Shown: positions 1-7,105 of the stretch, in pieces | Numbering within the stretch: the stretch's first letter is position 1 | Layout of the letters: every line of letters begins with the position of its first letter | IMG/VR virus record: IMGVR_UViG_3300031999_000233 | Span: 1-20,877 of that record | Source of the DNA: a virus | Direction: 5' to 3' (one strand) | Length of the DNA: 20,877 bases | Program-made: the position numbers and the translations under genes | Notes under the pieces: model-generated | What the model saw: only the letters and a program-made list of their open reading frames with translations | What the model was told of the DNA's origin: nothing | Database searches by the model: none

Positions 1-583
1 CTGGATCAACAGATACAAGATATGTCTCTGTATTGTCAGTTACAAGTCCTGGAACTGATAATGTGTTTATACTAGTTAATGTGACTGTTGTAGGTTTGAT
101 TAATGGACCACTAAGCTGTATAAGATTACCAGTTTTTGTAAGACCATTGTTTGCTGTTATAGCAGATAGTATAGATGAAACTGATGTTTGTCTAAGTACA
201 CCTAATGATGTAAGTGAAATCAAACTATATGGAGAAAGATCATTAACTAATCCAGTGATAGATAATGTATCAATGTTACTAGTTCCTATAACAGTTTGTT
301 CTGTAAGGGGTCCACCCATTCTGATATCATTTGTTATAGCATCTTTATAAAGACCATTACTAGCTGTCACTGTAAAACCTGGGGTGTTACATATTGCATT
401 ATCTAATTTCTGTAAAGCAACACATATTGTGTCACAAGACTCAATACCTGTGCAAGGAAGAGCTGATCCAATATAGACCATTCCATCACAGCTTATTCTA
501 TTATTAGGACTACATGGGTCATTTCCACATCCAGAATATACAAGTTGATTGTTGTAGCAAGGGCTTCCTGAAGTACAAGACAT
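1..583 (-). CDS. Tail fibre protein, N-terminal part (cut by window edge)
   Basis: The frame opens at an ATG at 583 and runs off the left edge after 194 codons, so the C-terminus is missing. The first 70 residues are Cys-rich (Cys at 3, 9, 19, 24, 32, 44, 50, 54, 65), which suggests a compact attachment domain. Two diverged repeats follow, about 70 residues apart: NGLYKDAITNDIRMGGPLTE (76-95) through ITGLV, and NGLTKTGNLIQLSGPLIKPT (146-165) through VPGLV. The NGLxKxGNxIxLxGxL pattern is a shaft repeat I recognise from fibres of Bacteroidota phages. The start lies behind an A/T-rich leader with no Shine-Dalgarno sequence, 27 nt after the stop of the collar fibre gene, so it is probably the next gene of the same transcript. 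Role in host adhesion is inferred from the repeats and context; the receptor-binding end is not visible. Confidence 0.8.
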   Translation of the reverse strand, partial: MSCTSGSPCYNNQLVYSGCGNDPCSPNNRISCDGMVYIGSALPCTGIESCDTICVALQKLDNAICNTPGFTVTASNGLYKDAITNDIRMGGPLTEQTVIGTSNIDTLSITGLVNDLSPYSLISLTSLGVLRQTSVSSILSAITANNGLTKTGNLIQLSGPLIKPTTVTLTSINTLSVPGLVTDNTETYLVSVDP

Positions 584-610
584 ATTATTATTTATTTAAA
601 AGTTATAAAA

Positions 611-1747
611 TTAAGGGATATACATTATGTAGTAACAAGCTAATACAGGTTGAATATTTGCATGAGCAGTACTTCCACCTGTAAGATCAGTTGTTGTATC
701 TACTGTAATTCCTACAGAAACTTTACTAGTAAGACCATTAACAGCAGAAGCATTAGCGTTGTCTGCTGATACAGCATAACTTAAATCACCAACACTTGAT
801 AACTCTGCAGCTGCAACATTTGTTGGACTTATTACAGCAGCACCATTAGATACATGTGCGGTACTAAAACAAAAATGTGTGTGTCCACCATTTGCTTCAG
901 TTACTACAGAATGTGCTACGTGTGAATGACTTGGTATTTGAGGTGTAGTTAATGTAACACCATTAGAACCAGCAGTAGTATATAGTAAATAATTTGGGTT
1001 TAATCCACCAGGAGTGACAACAGCATCCATTCCTGTACCAAAAGTTACTCCAACACCCACTCTTCCTCTTTTATCAGGAGTACCATTTTGACCATTACAT
1101 AAATAGATTTTTTCCCAATCACCTTGTCCAGCACCAGAAAAATCAAAGTTGGAAGGATTACCATAGTATTCAACCACTGTATAAGGAACCATTTTATTGT
1201 ATAACTTATTAGCATCTCCAGGAGCATTGTTTTCAATACATGCTATAACTAAAGAACAAAGGTCAGTTAGTTTTACATAGTTTGTATCAAGATTGATTGC
1301 AAGGGCATTTAGGTCAGCTTCTACAGTACATAGCTTTGTTATGATGGCTTGTACCACTTGATGTGTTACAGAGTCTCCAGAAGCAACTGTAAGGCATCCT
1401 GTTGTGTAAGGAGCTTCTATTGCAGCAACATCTACTGCTAATGCATCTAATTGAACTTTAAGACTACATACAGACTTTATTAAAGCTGTAGTGAAATCTA
1501 CTAACGAAAGCTCTCCACAAGTTGGAAGGAAGTCTTTAACTATATTACAAATAATTGTAGGATCTATAGGCATGTGTATACCTGTACCATCTAGAGCAGA
1601 TGTTAAAAACTCTATTAAAGATTGCTCTACAAACGATAGAGAATCTCCACTTTTTATACCTAACATAGGAACATCTATTCCTGTGTATCTTACACATTGA
1701 TCAGAAGTTATTTCTGAACAACCATTAAAACAATTTGAACAAGCCAT
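611..1747 (-). CDS. Tail fibre with phage tail collar domain
   Basis: 378 residues. The N-terminal ~180 residues look like a shaft or attachment region: a Cys-rich start (MACSNCFNGC), then helical repeats such as LCTVEADLNALAINLD (139-154). The C-terminal half looks like a collar domain. It begins around residue 187 (MVPYTVVEYYGN), has PDKRGRVGVG (224-233) and PQIPSHSH (269-276), then GGHTHF (287-292), and ends NIQPVLACYYIMYIP. The IPxHxH and HxH motifs followed by NxQP near the C-terminus are typical of the collar family, which includes T4 short tail fibre gp12, where such histidines bind metal in the trimer. The protein is therefore a probable receptor-binding or baseplate fibre that works as a trimer. 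It lies 24 nt after the FISUMP adhesin gene. The function call is firm at domain level; the receptor is unknown. Confidence 0.85.
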   Translation of the reverse strand: MACSNCFNGCSEITSDQCVRYTGIDVPMLGIKSGDSLSFVEQSLIEFLTSALDGTGIHMPIDPTIICNIVKDFLPTCGELSLVDFTTALIKSVCSLKVQLDALAVDVAAIEAPYTTGCLTVASGDSVTHQVVQAIITKLCTVEADLNALAINLDTNYVKLTDLCSLVIACIENNAPGDANKLYNKMVPYTVVEYYGNPSNFDFSGAGQGDWEKIYLCNGQNGTPDKRGRVGVGVTFGTGMDAVVTPGGLNPNYLLYTTAGSNGVTLTTPQIPSHSHVAHSVVTEANGGHTHFCFSTAHVSNGAAVISPTNVAAAELSSVGDLSYAVSADNANASAVNGLTSKVSVGITVDTTTDLTGGSTAHANIQPVLACYYIMYIP

Positions 1748-1771
1748 TTTTATATATATTTTAATTTTGAT

Positions 1772-2500
1772 TTAATTAAGTTTAACACGCACAGAAAACC
1801 CACCACCACCATTATAAAACTGAGTGTCTATAGCTCCATTAAGATAAGACATACTATAGTAAGTATTACCTGTACTACTCCACCAGAAACCATTTTGACC
1901 AAAAAGAAAAAATGATCCATTTGGAAAACGATAGCCTCCAGGAAGAGCAGTAAAATTTATACAATTTATTGCTGCAATATTAGGACTTTGCCAATGACTT
2001 GTGCCTGCTTCTTTTAGTTTACCACCAGCTACTGATGCTCCACCTAAACAATCACCTATACTTACCCACTCTGTAGGTGTTGCTACATGATATCCTAATG
2101 GAGCAAGCCCTCTTGGATCACTAACCGCAAATCCGTTATATATATATCCATATTCAGCAACAAGACTACAATCTCCATTTGGACAACAATAAGCACCTGT
2201 ACTTGTACCATTAGCAATAGCCCAGTCTCCATCTGTTGGAGCATAAGTTATATTATCACCATTAGCATATTTTGTTACAGCTAAGTTTGTTGTAGCCCAA
2301 TCATTTATACATTCTGGATTACAAGTGGTAGTTGTAGTGGTAGTACTACTTGTACTAGTTGTAGTTGTTGTAGAAGATGATGTAGTTGTTGTACTTATAG
2401 GTGGTTTAGGTGTAGGCTTAACATTGCAACAGCTCTTTGGATAGTAAACAGTTACTCTCTCAAATTTAGCATAATGATTGTTACAATAAGGATTCCACAT
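1772..2500 (-). CDS. Adhesin with poly-Thr linker and FISUMP domain
   Basis: 242 residues in three parts. Residues 1-35 are a short anchor with three Cys (YCNNHY, SCCN). Residues 36-59 are almost only Thr and Ser. Residues 60-242 match the Fibrobacter-succinogenes-major-paralogous pattern: a WATTNLAVTKYANGD start, GLAPLGYHVATPTEWVSIGD (131-150), GGKLKEAG, ALPGGYR (185-191), FWWSST (205-210) and a closing FSVRVKLN. Proteins of this family are surface or fibre adhesins, probably with a lectin-like fold. I infer a host-glycan or surface contact role. The ATG follows the stop of the 93-residue gene directly, with no spacing, so the two are translationally coupled. The end is rich in Tyr, Asn and Gly (GNTYYSMSYLNG), as expected for a variable binding face. 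The exact ligand cannot be told. Confidence 0.8.
   Translation of the reverse strand: MWNPYCNNHYAKFERVTVYYPKSCCNVKPTPKPPISTTTTSSSTTTTTSTSSTTTTTTTCNPECINDWATTNLAVTKYANGDNITYAPTDGDWAIANGTSTGAYCCPNGDCSLVAEYGYIYNGFAVSDPRGLAPLGYHVATPTEWVSIGDCLGGASVAGGKLKEAGTSHWQSPNIAAINCINFTALPGGYRFPNGSFFLFGQNGFWWSSTGNTYYSMSYLNGAIDTQFYNGGGGFSVRVKLN
2324..2395 (-). repeat. Poly-Thr linker tract in the FISUMP adhesin gene
   Basis: Encodes residues 36-59, Thr with a few Ser. It contains the 17-mer TAGTTGTAGTGGTAGTA (plus strand, 2329-2345), which occurs identically in the propeller adhesin gene at 4079-4095. Confidence 0.85.
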
Positions 2501-2782
2501 CTAGTTACTGTTAAGCTTTAGATTAATTTGTTCTATTATAAAAGTCTTCACTTCTAATTCATTGAGGTCTTTAGGAACATCTAATGATATTACATCTTTC
2601 TTTATTTCTTCATTCTCTGTATATTCAAACTTTGCAGATGTCTTACTTCCAGATAGTTTAGAAATGTCTACATACTTTTGTTCACTTTTCTCACTTTCAT
2701 CCTTTATAGTGAATACAGTTTTAATTACTGGTCCTTTACCAACATACTTTACATTCACTGAGCTTTCTATTAATGTTTTCAT
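2501..2782 (-). CDS. Small structural-region protein of unknown function
   Basis: 93 residues, lysine- and glutamate-rich, with no Cys, signal peptide or membrane segment. The pattern is mostly beta (VNVKYVGKGPVIKTVFTIKD) with a C-terminal helical stretch (LNELEVKTFIIEQINLKL). I do not recognise the family. It sits between two poly-Thr adhesins: its ATG is one nucleotide after the stop of the beta-propeller gene, and its stop touches the ATG of the FISUMP gene. This packing suggests it is made with them, perhaps as a chaperone or small adaptor for fibre assembly; that is inference only. Confidence 0.7.
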   Translation of the reverse strand: MKTLIESSVNVKYVGKGPVIKTVFTIKDESEKSEQKYVDISKLSGSKTSAKFEYTENEEIKKDVISLDVPKDLNELEVKTFIIEQINLKLNSN

Positions 2783-2783
2783 A

Positions 2784-4436
2784 TTAAGGAATTATAGTGT
2801 TTGTAATATCTAGAGTTAGTGTACTGTTAATGATTACCGCAGAAAGTGGTCCATCAAGTATTGTTGAATTAGTTATAGTATAAAGTGAAGTTAATATTGT
2901 AGATGTAATTGTTTGAGATGTTAAATAACTAGTGATATCATAAAAAGTTTGTTCTCCATATTGTCCAGGAGTCACTTGAGTTAATGGAAGTTTAAATAAA
3001 TATTCATTATTATTACCAGTACCTCTGCGTCCAACAATCATTAATATACCATTACGTATCTTAGCAGCATCTTGAGAATAATTCCAACTTCCTATCTCAA
3101 TATCAAAATAAGGATTGTCATCTGAACCAATTGCTGTAGTCCATTGATAAACACCGTTTGTATCAAACTTATTAATAACTATATATTTTGCATCTGTAAT
3201 ACAGTCATTTGTCCAATCACAATCAACTTTATCTCCAACCCAATAAACACCTCCTTCAGGACTAACTGCTAATGCAAATATAACATCATCATAAAAAGAA
3301 GTTTCATTAGATACTAATGTACGAGCCCAAGCAAATGTTCCATTAGAGTTTAACTTAAATATTGAAGAACCAAAGTTACAACCATATATATTATTATTAG
3401 CATCTAATTGGAATCCTGAAAGATCGCAGTCTTTATTAAAATCAGCTTGATTTAATCTAGCATCCCATATAACAGTGTTAAGATTATTTGTAAATTTAAT
3501 TATTGTTGTAAAAAAAGCACCAGTATTATTTGCAACAGCTACTAAAACATTACCTAGACTGTCAACTAAAGGAGCATTACTAGTATATGTATCATTTGAA
3601 CCTGTAATAATAATTTCTTTTTGAGTAATTACAGTTCCTGTAGAAGCAGATAATTTAGCTAAATAAACAATACCATTACCACTACCATTATATAAAGATG
3701 CAAATAGATTTCCATTTTTATCAAAGTTTATTCCTATAATAGATGAACTCAATTCCCACCACTCTTCCCATAATATATTTCCATCAGGATCCACCTTTCT
3801 AATACCACGATTATAAACCATATAAAGATTTCCATCAGAATCAATCTTCATTTCAGAAGGATCTGAAACAAAAATATCACCACCAATAATAGCTATAAAT
3901 GTATTTTCCCACACAAGTGTACCAGATGAATCAAACTTTCTATAAGTACCAGTAGAACCAATTTGTGAGAATGAATATATATTACATGCAGCATCTATTT
4001 CCATACTTTCTGGATAGTAATTTGAACTTTCATCAGGAGCAATAGTATTATACCAAAATCCTGAATTAGCACAATTTATAGTTGTAGTGGTAGTAGTGGT
4101 TGTAGGAGATGGGGGAACAATTGGAATGTAATGTGAAGGTTTAGCCTTTTTTCTTACACAACAATTTGTCAGTCCACCTGTTAACACTTTCACTCTACTA
4201 GCTATTGCACTTAATGAAAATGCACAAGCATAATCATAGTTACAAAGCTTATATGTTAATATTCTTTTATAATTTAATAAATCACCAAATGTCTCACTTT
4301 GAATTGAAAGGTTCAAAGAGAATATAATATTATTATATTCATTCTTTGCCAACTCTGTAAGTTTGCAATCAATGATATCTAAAAGTTGTGATATACTCGA
4401 ACACTCTGTACATTCTGAAAGTCTGGGTGATAACAT
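2784..4436 (-). CDS. Modular adhesin: conserved N-terminal anchor, poly-Thr linker, beta-propeller
   Basis: 550 residues. Residues 1-110 form a compact, partly helical domain with several Cys (C9, C12, C24, C65, C71, C92, C93), including DLLNYKRILTYKLCNYDYA (52-70). I recall similar N-terminal modules in Bacteroidota phages and infer a virion anchor. Residues 112-119 are eight Thr. From about 120 to 500 there are repeats of the form D-x-x-G-N-[LI]-Y then K-[FLV]-D-x-x-G-x-x-x-W, for example DSDGNLYMVYNRGIRKVDPD, DKNGNLFASLYNG, DANNNIYGCNFGSSIFKLNS and NKFDTNGVYQWTT. These fit an NHL/SBBP/PQQ-type beta-propeller. The last ~60 residues (from about EQTFYDITSYLTSQ) are Thr/Ser/Ile-rich and beta-like. 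Probably a virion protein that contacts the host surface; ligand unknown. Confidence 0.75.
   Translation of the reverse strand: MLSPRLSECTECSSISQLLDIIDCKLTELAKNEYNNIIFSLNLSIQSETFGDLLNYKRILTYKLCNYDYACAFSLSAIASRVKVLTGGLTNCCVRKKAKPSHYIPIVPPSPTTTTTTTTINCANSGFWYNTIAPDESSNYYPESMEIDAACNIYSFSQIGSTGTYRKFDSSGTLVWENTFIAIIGGDIFVSDPSEMKIDSDGNLYMVYNRGIRKVDPDGNILWEEWWELSSSIIGINFDKNGNLFASLYNGSGNGIVYLAKLSASTGTVITQKEIIITGSNDTYTSNAPLVDSLGNVLVAVANNTGAFFTTIIKFTNNLNTVIWDARLNQADFNKDCDLSGFQLDANNNIYGCNFGSSIFKLNSNGTFAWARTLVSNETSFYDDVIFALAVSPEGGVYWVGDKVDCDWTNDCITDAKYIVINKFDTNGVYQWTTAIGSDDNPYFDIEIGSWNYSQDAAKIRNGILMIVGRRGTGNNNEYLFKLPLTQVTPGQYGEQTFYDITSYLTSQTITSTILTSLYTITNSTILDGPLSAVIINSTLTLDITNTIIP
4080..4103 (-). repeat. 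Poly-Thr linker tract in the propeller adhesin gene
   Basis: Encodes eight Thr (residues 112-119) between the N-terminal anchor and the propeller. Overlaps the 17-mer at 4079-4095 shared with the FISUMP gene. Confidence 0.85.
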
Positions 4437-4442
4437 CTTAAA

Positions 4443-4535
4443 TTATTTTTTGGTACCGTTACAATATGCACATAAGCCATTAACTAGCTGACATCCACAT
4501 CCAACATTTGTTCCACATTGTTTACAACTTGCCAT
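4443..4535 (-). CDS. 30-residue Cys-rich microprotein
   Basis: A complete frame ATG to TAA encoding 30 residues: starts MASCKQCGTNVGCGCQLVNG and continues LCAYCNGTKK. Six cysteines occur as CxxC, CxC and CxxC (C4, C7, C13, C15, C22, C25), a spacing suited to one or two zinc sites or to disulphides. It fills the gap between the 187-residue gene (whose stop ends one nucleotide from this one's leader) and the propeller adhesin (start 7 nt after the stop), on the same strand. The start has the same A/T-rich leader as its neighbours (AATTAATATGGC). I recall similar small proteins beside this gene pair in Bacteroidota phages but cannot confirm this here. Probably a small virion or assembly protein. 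Confidence 0.65.
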   Translation of the reverse strand: MASCKQCGTNVGCGCQLVNGLCAYCNGTKK

Positions 4536-4536
4536 A

Positions 4537-5100
4537 TTAATTAAAATTATTTATGTAATTATTTCCAGAACAGTTACAACCGTTCCTTATAAAACTATCT
4601 AACATTTTATTTGCTTGATTGTAAAGTTTATTAGATTCTGCTGTAGCACAATTATTAGCAGCAGCAATCGCTCCTTGTATAAAGAAGTTTATACTTGTGA
4701 GGTTTACTTTCTGTTGTGTTCTGATAGCCCTATCACATTCCATCATATCTAGATTCATAAATGCAGAATCAAACTTCTCTTGAAGTTGTTCAACCCTGAT
4801 TATAGATCTTTCTACAAAGTTCTCATACGCAGGAGCAACTGAATACTTCAAGAAGTATACACCATCTGGAATAGGAACTATAGGAACTCCTACAGGTGTC
4901 AATCCCAAAGAGGTTGAATTAAAAACATTTATTGTATTTATATTAAAGGGAAGGATAACTTTTCCAAATCCTGGAACAGTTATTTCGATTGTGGGAGCAG
5001 AAACAGGAGGAGCTATAGGATATGTTGAAATATCATTAATAGCTAAAGTTTTACTACTATATGTAGGGACTACTAATATATCTAAATTTAAATCTGCCAT
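4537..5100 (-). CDS. Conserved virion-region protein of unknown function
   Basis: 187 residues. The N-terminal half is proline- and beta-rich (ISTYPIAPPVSAPTIEITVP, then GVYFLKYSVAPAYENFVERS). The C-terminal half is helical (RVEQLQEKFDSAFMNLDMME, then IQGAIAAANNCATAESNKLYNQANKMLDSF) and ends in an Asn/Cys tail, NGCNCSGNNYINNFN. I recall proteins with this layout next to tail and fibre genes in large Bacteroidota phages, but know no assigned role. It is the first gene after the hairpin terminator at 5116-5156 and starts the adhesion set. A two-part beta then helical build suits a baseplate or neck adaptor; this is inference. Confidence 0.75.
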   Translation of the reverse strand: MADLNLDILVVPTYSSKTLAINDISTYPIAPPVSAPTIEITVPGFGKVILPFNINTINVFNSTSLGLTPVGVPIVPIPDGVYFLKYSVAPAYENFVERSIIRVEQLQEKFDSAFMNLDMMECDRAIRTQQKVNLTSINFFIQGAIAAANNCATAESNKLYNQANKMLDSFIRNGCNCSGNNYINNFN

Positions 5101-5115
5101 ATTATTTAAAATAAA

Positions 5116-5156
5116 TATGCCAGAGGATTGAGTTTGATCCTCTCACCTCTGGCATA
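5116..5156 (-). terminator. Hairpin terminator after the 387-residue gene
   Basis: A perfect 11-bp inverted repeat, TATGCCAGAGG (5116-5126) and CCTCTGGCATA (5146-5156), encloses a 19-nt loop. In the leftward direction the stem is followed by TTTATTTT, so it reads as a rho-independent terminator. It lies 27 nt past the stop of the 387-residue gene and just before the 187-residue gene, and would cut or attenuate transcription between the abundant structural genes and the adhesion genes. An alternative inner pairing GAGGAT/ATCCTC also exists. Confidence 0.7.
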
Positions 5157-5183
5157 GGTTATATGATTTCTATTCTTTTTCTA

Positions 5184-6347
5184 CTAAGGAATCTTAGTTG
5201 TTGTTGTTGAAGTGCTAGGCCATACAGTAGTAGTTGTACTAGTAGTAGTCAAACATGTATTGTCACCAGCAGCAGTTCCTAAAGCAGGAGTTAAAATAGC
5301 ACTCAAGTTAGTTGAAGCAGTTCCAACTGGAACAGCAATTATAACCATTGAATCTTCCATGATATAATCACCCCATTGGTAAGCAGATCTGTCATACTCG
5401 TTAAACTTGATGTAGTAGCTATCATAAGTTGTACCAGCACTAACCCAGCTTTCAAAGTTTTCATTGTAACCAGCCATTCTGTAAAGATGCTTCAAGTAAC
5501 CAGCTTGGTAGCTATAGAAGTTCTTTTCTAATTGGATGATCTCGTCTGATGTTCCATCAGGATAAGAAGAACGTTGAGTGATTACAGGAGTTGCAACAAT
5601 ATTACAATTGTCAGCAACAATGAAATCAGCAGTTGTAGCAGGACCAGAATAAACGAAAGTACGGAAGTACATTCTGTCATATTCAAAAGGGAATGCAGCA
5701 ACATCACATGGTTGACCATATTTAGTTAATGGTTTACCAGAGATACGTAAAATTGCATTAGCATCATTACCAATTCTTTGGAATTGATAGAAAGTGCCAA
5801 AGTTAATATTGTCAGGGTTGATACCTGGAGCATGCATGTCAAACTCTAGGATAGCCTTGTCAATAAAAGCAGGTACATCAACTGTATCACAAGGATCTCC
5901 ACCACAATCGCAGCAAGGAGCTACAATAGTAATAGAACGAGTGAAACCATTGAAATACAAGGTGTCAATGTAAGAAGAATGAGCACGTAATGTAATAGTG
6001 ACAACATCACCACACTTTACATTCCAACCAGCTACATCAGTCACCTGAGTTGCTGCTGTAGGACATCCGTTTACTTTGTACCATTCAGTTACATTAGAAG
6101 TACAGTTTGCACTAGCACATCCTTTAATTTTGTCTGAACGTTTAGATCCTTGTAAATAAGTGTTTGTTCTACCTTGTGCAATGTAGAAATAAGGAGCAGC
6201 AGCAATAGTGCCTGAAGTCAAAGCTGCATATGTGTTACTAAACACACCAACTTGACCAGCTGTTAAGTCTTGCGTTGATCCAGAACTAGGAAACGTTGTT
6301 TGTCCTACTGGTACCACGAAGAGGGTAGTTAATGAAAAATCTGACAT
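5184..6347 (-). CDS. Virion structural protein of unknown class, Thr-rich C-terminus
   Basis: 387 residues, mostly beta-rich, with no membrane segment. It begins MSDFSLTTLFVVPVGQTTFP and has APYFYIAQGRTNTYLQGSKR (116 to 135 region is preceded by an Ala/Thr stretch). The middle holds a dense Cys cluster, APCCDCGGDPCDTVDVP, followed by FIDKAILEFDMHAPGINPDN. The last 21 residues are a Thr/Ser tract (TTTSTTTT, 367-374; STSTTTT, 378-384) ending KIP. Codons are cleaner and less AT-skewed than in the fibre genes, which fits high expression. It is placed between connector genes and the adhesion set and is followed by a terminator. A tube, ring or decoration protein are all possible; I do not recognise the fold. 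The Thr tail resembles the linkers of the two adhesins but carries no further domain. Confidence 0.75.
   Translation of the reverse strand: MSDFSLTTLFVVPVGQTTFPSSGSTQDLTAGQVGVFSNTYAALTSGTIAAAPYFYIAQGRTNTYLQGSKRSDKIKGCASANCTSNVTEWYKVNGCPTAATQVTDVAGWNVKCGDVVTITLRAHSSYIDTLYFNGFTRSITIVAPCCDCGGDPCDTVDVPAFIDKAILEFDMHAPGINPDNINFGTFYQFQRIGNDANAILRISGKPLTKYGQPCDVAAFPFEYDRMYFRTFVYSGPATTADFIVADNCNIVATPVITQRSSYPDGTSDEIIQLEKNFYSYQAGYLKHLYRMAGYNENFESWVSAGTTYDSYYIKFNEYDRSAYQWGDYIMEDSMVIIAVPVGTASTNLSAILTPALGTAAGDNTCLTTTSTTTTVWPSTSTTTTKIP
5196..5249 (-). repeat. Thr/Ser-codon tract at the end of the 387-residue gene
   Basis: Degenerate ACT/ACA/AGT codons encode residues 367-384, TTTSTTTT-VWP-STSTTTT. It is the third Thr tract in the window, but here it is terminal instead of linking two domains. 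Confidence 0.8.
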
Positions 6348-6373
6348 TTTGTTTATATTTAATTGTTAAAAAT

Positions 6374-7105
6374 CTATTCGTTTGTTTGTATTCTAACCTG
6401 AGCATTTTGTACTGCAGATTGATTCTCTGTATACATTGCTAATGTTTGAACTGTAAGATCTAGTAGTTCATCTTCTAAATACAATTCTAGTTCACAGTCT
6501 TGATCAAAAGAATCTTCACCATCTAACATCACATATCCTGTTTTATTAATGTACTGAGGATATCTCATGTAGCTTATGTAGATTTTAGAGGGAGTGAATG
6601 TACCATCAGTGAATATAGAGATTTCATCAGAGGATAAGAAGTTGAATGTCTCTTGATATTCAAACGATGGTCTGTAATGATCATTGTTTAAAATGAATTG
6701 TAAATCACCATGTTTAGCAAGATCTCTATTGATCCAAATCTTTCTATCCTTACATCTTCCCTTATCAGCTAATACATAACTATCTACATAGAACATATAC
6801 TTTGGTGTAAGAAGATGTATATTTGCTCTCCACTGATTTAATTCAGCATTCATTAATGAGAGTTCCAAAGGTTGATTGTTATATGTAACAACAAGACTTT
6901 GTAGATCTTCGTAACGCTTTTTGAAAGCATCTAACCCAAGGCCACTCACTGTGCTTTGACCATCAACCTTTTGCTTTATCAACTTAATCTGAGCTTGATT
7001 TAAAGCTAAGATCTTATCTTCTAATTGAATTTGTTGATGTTCATTAGTTGATAGTTTATTTAATTGTTGATCTATTTTATATAATAAACTATCTACTGGT
7101 ATCAT
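6374..7105 (-). CDS. Candidate head-to-tail connector / tail stabilization protein
   Basis: 243 residues. The first ~70 form a coiled-coil-like helix (NKLSTNEHQQIQLEDKILAL and on). The rest is beta-rich with PSKIYISYMRYPQYINKTGY and a C-terminal helix ELELYLEDELLDLTVQTLAM ending ENQSAVQNAQVRIQTNE. The order 'YxRYPxxI, acidic loop, C-terminal helix with LxxLxVQTLAMY' resembles connector or stabilization proteins that bind the portal ring (P22 gp4 / gp6-like type), some of which are known in crAss-like phages. It is two genes downstream of the capsid gene, where such proteins lie. Its ATG overlaps the stop of the 322-residue gene by 4 nt (ATGA), so the two are coupled. Class is an inference; virion role is likely. 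Confidence 0.6.
   Translation of the reverse strand: MIPVDSLLYKIDQQLNKLSTNEHQQIQLEDKILALNQAQIKLIKQKVDGQSTVSGLGLDAFKKRYEDLQSLVVTYNNQPLELSLMNAELNQWRANIHLLTPKYMFYVDSYVLADKGRCKDRKIWINRDLAKHGDLQFILNNDHYRPSFEYQETFNFLSSDEISIFTDGTFTPSKIYISYMRYPQYINKTGYVMLDGEDSFDQDCELELYLEDELLDLTVQTLAMYTENQSAVQNAQVRIQTNE

Noticed and set aside
33-350. 105-codon plus-strand frame
   Set aside because: Antisense to the partial fibre gene, which has fibre repeats.
367-384. O-glycosylation of the Thr tracts (residue numbers in the 387-residue protein)
   Set aside because: Phage structural proteins are made in the cytoplasm, while the known Bacteroides O-glycosylation is periplasmic and uses D(S/T) motifs, absent here; a linker role is simpler.
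1775-1890. Diversity-generating retroelement target
   Set aside because: No reverse transcriptase or template repeat is present in this window; kept only as a possibility in the findings.
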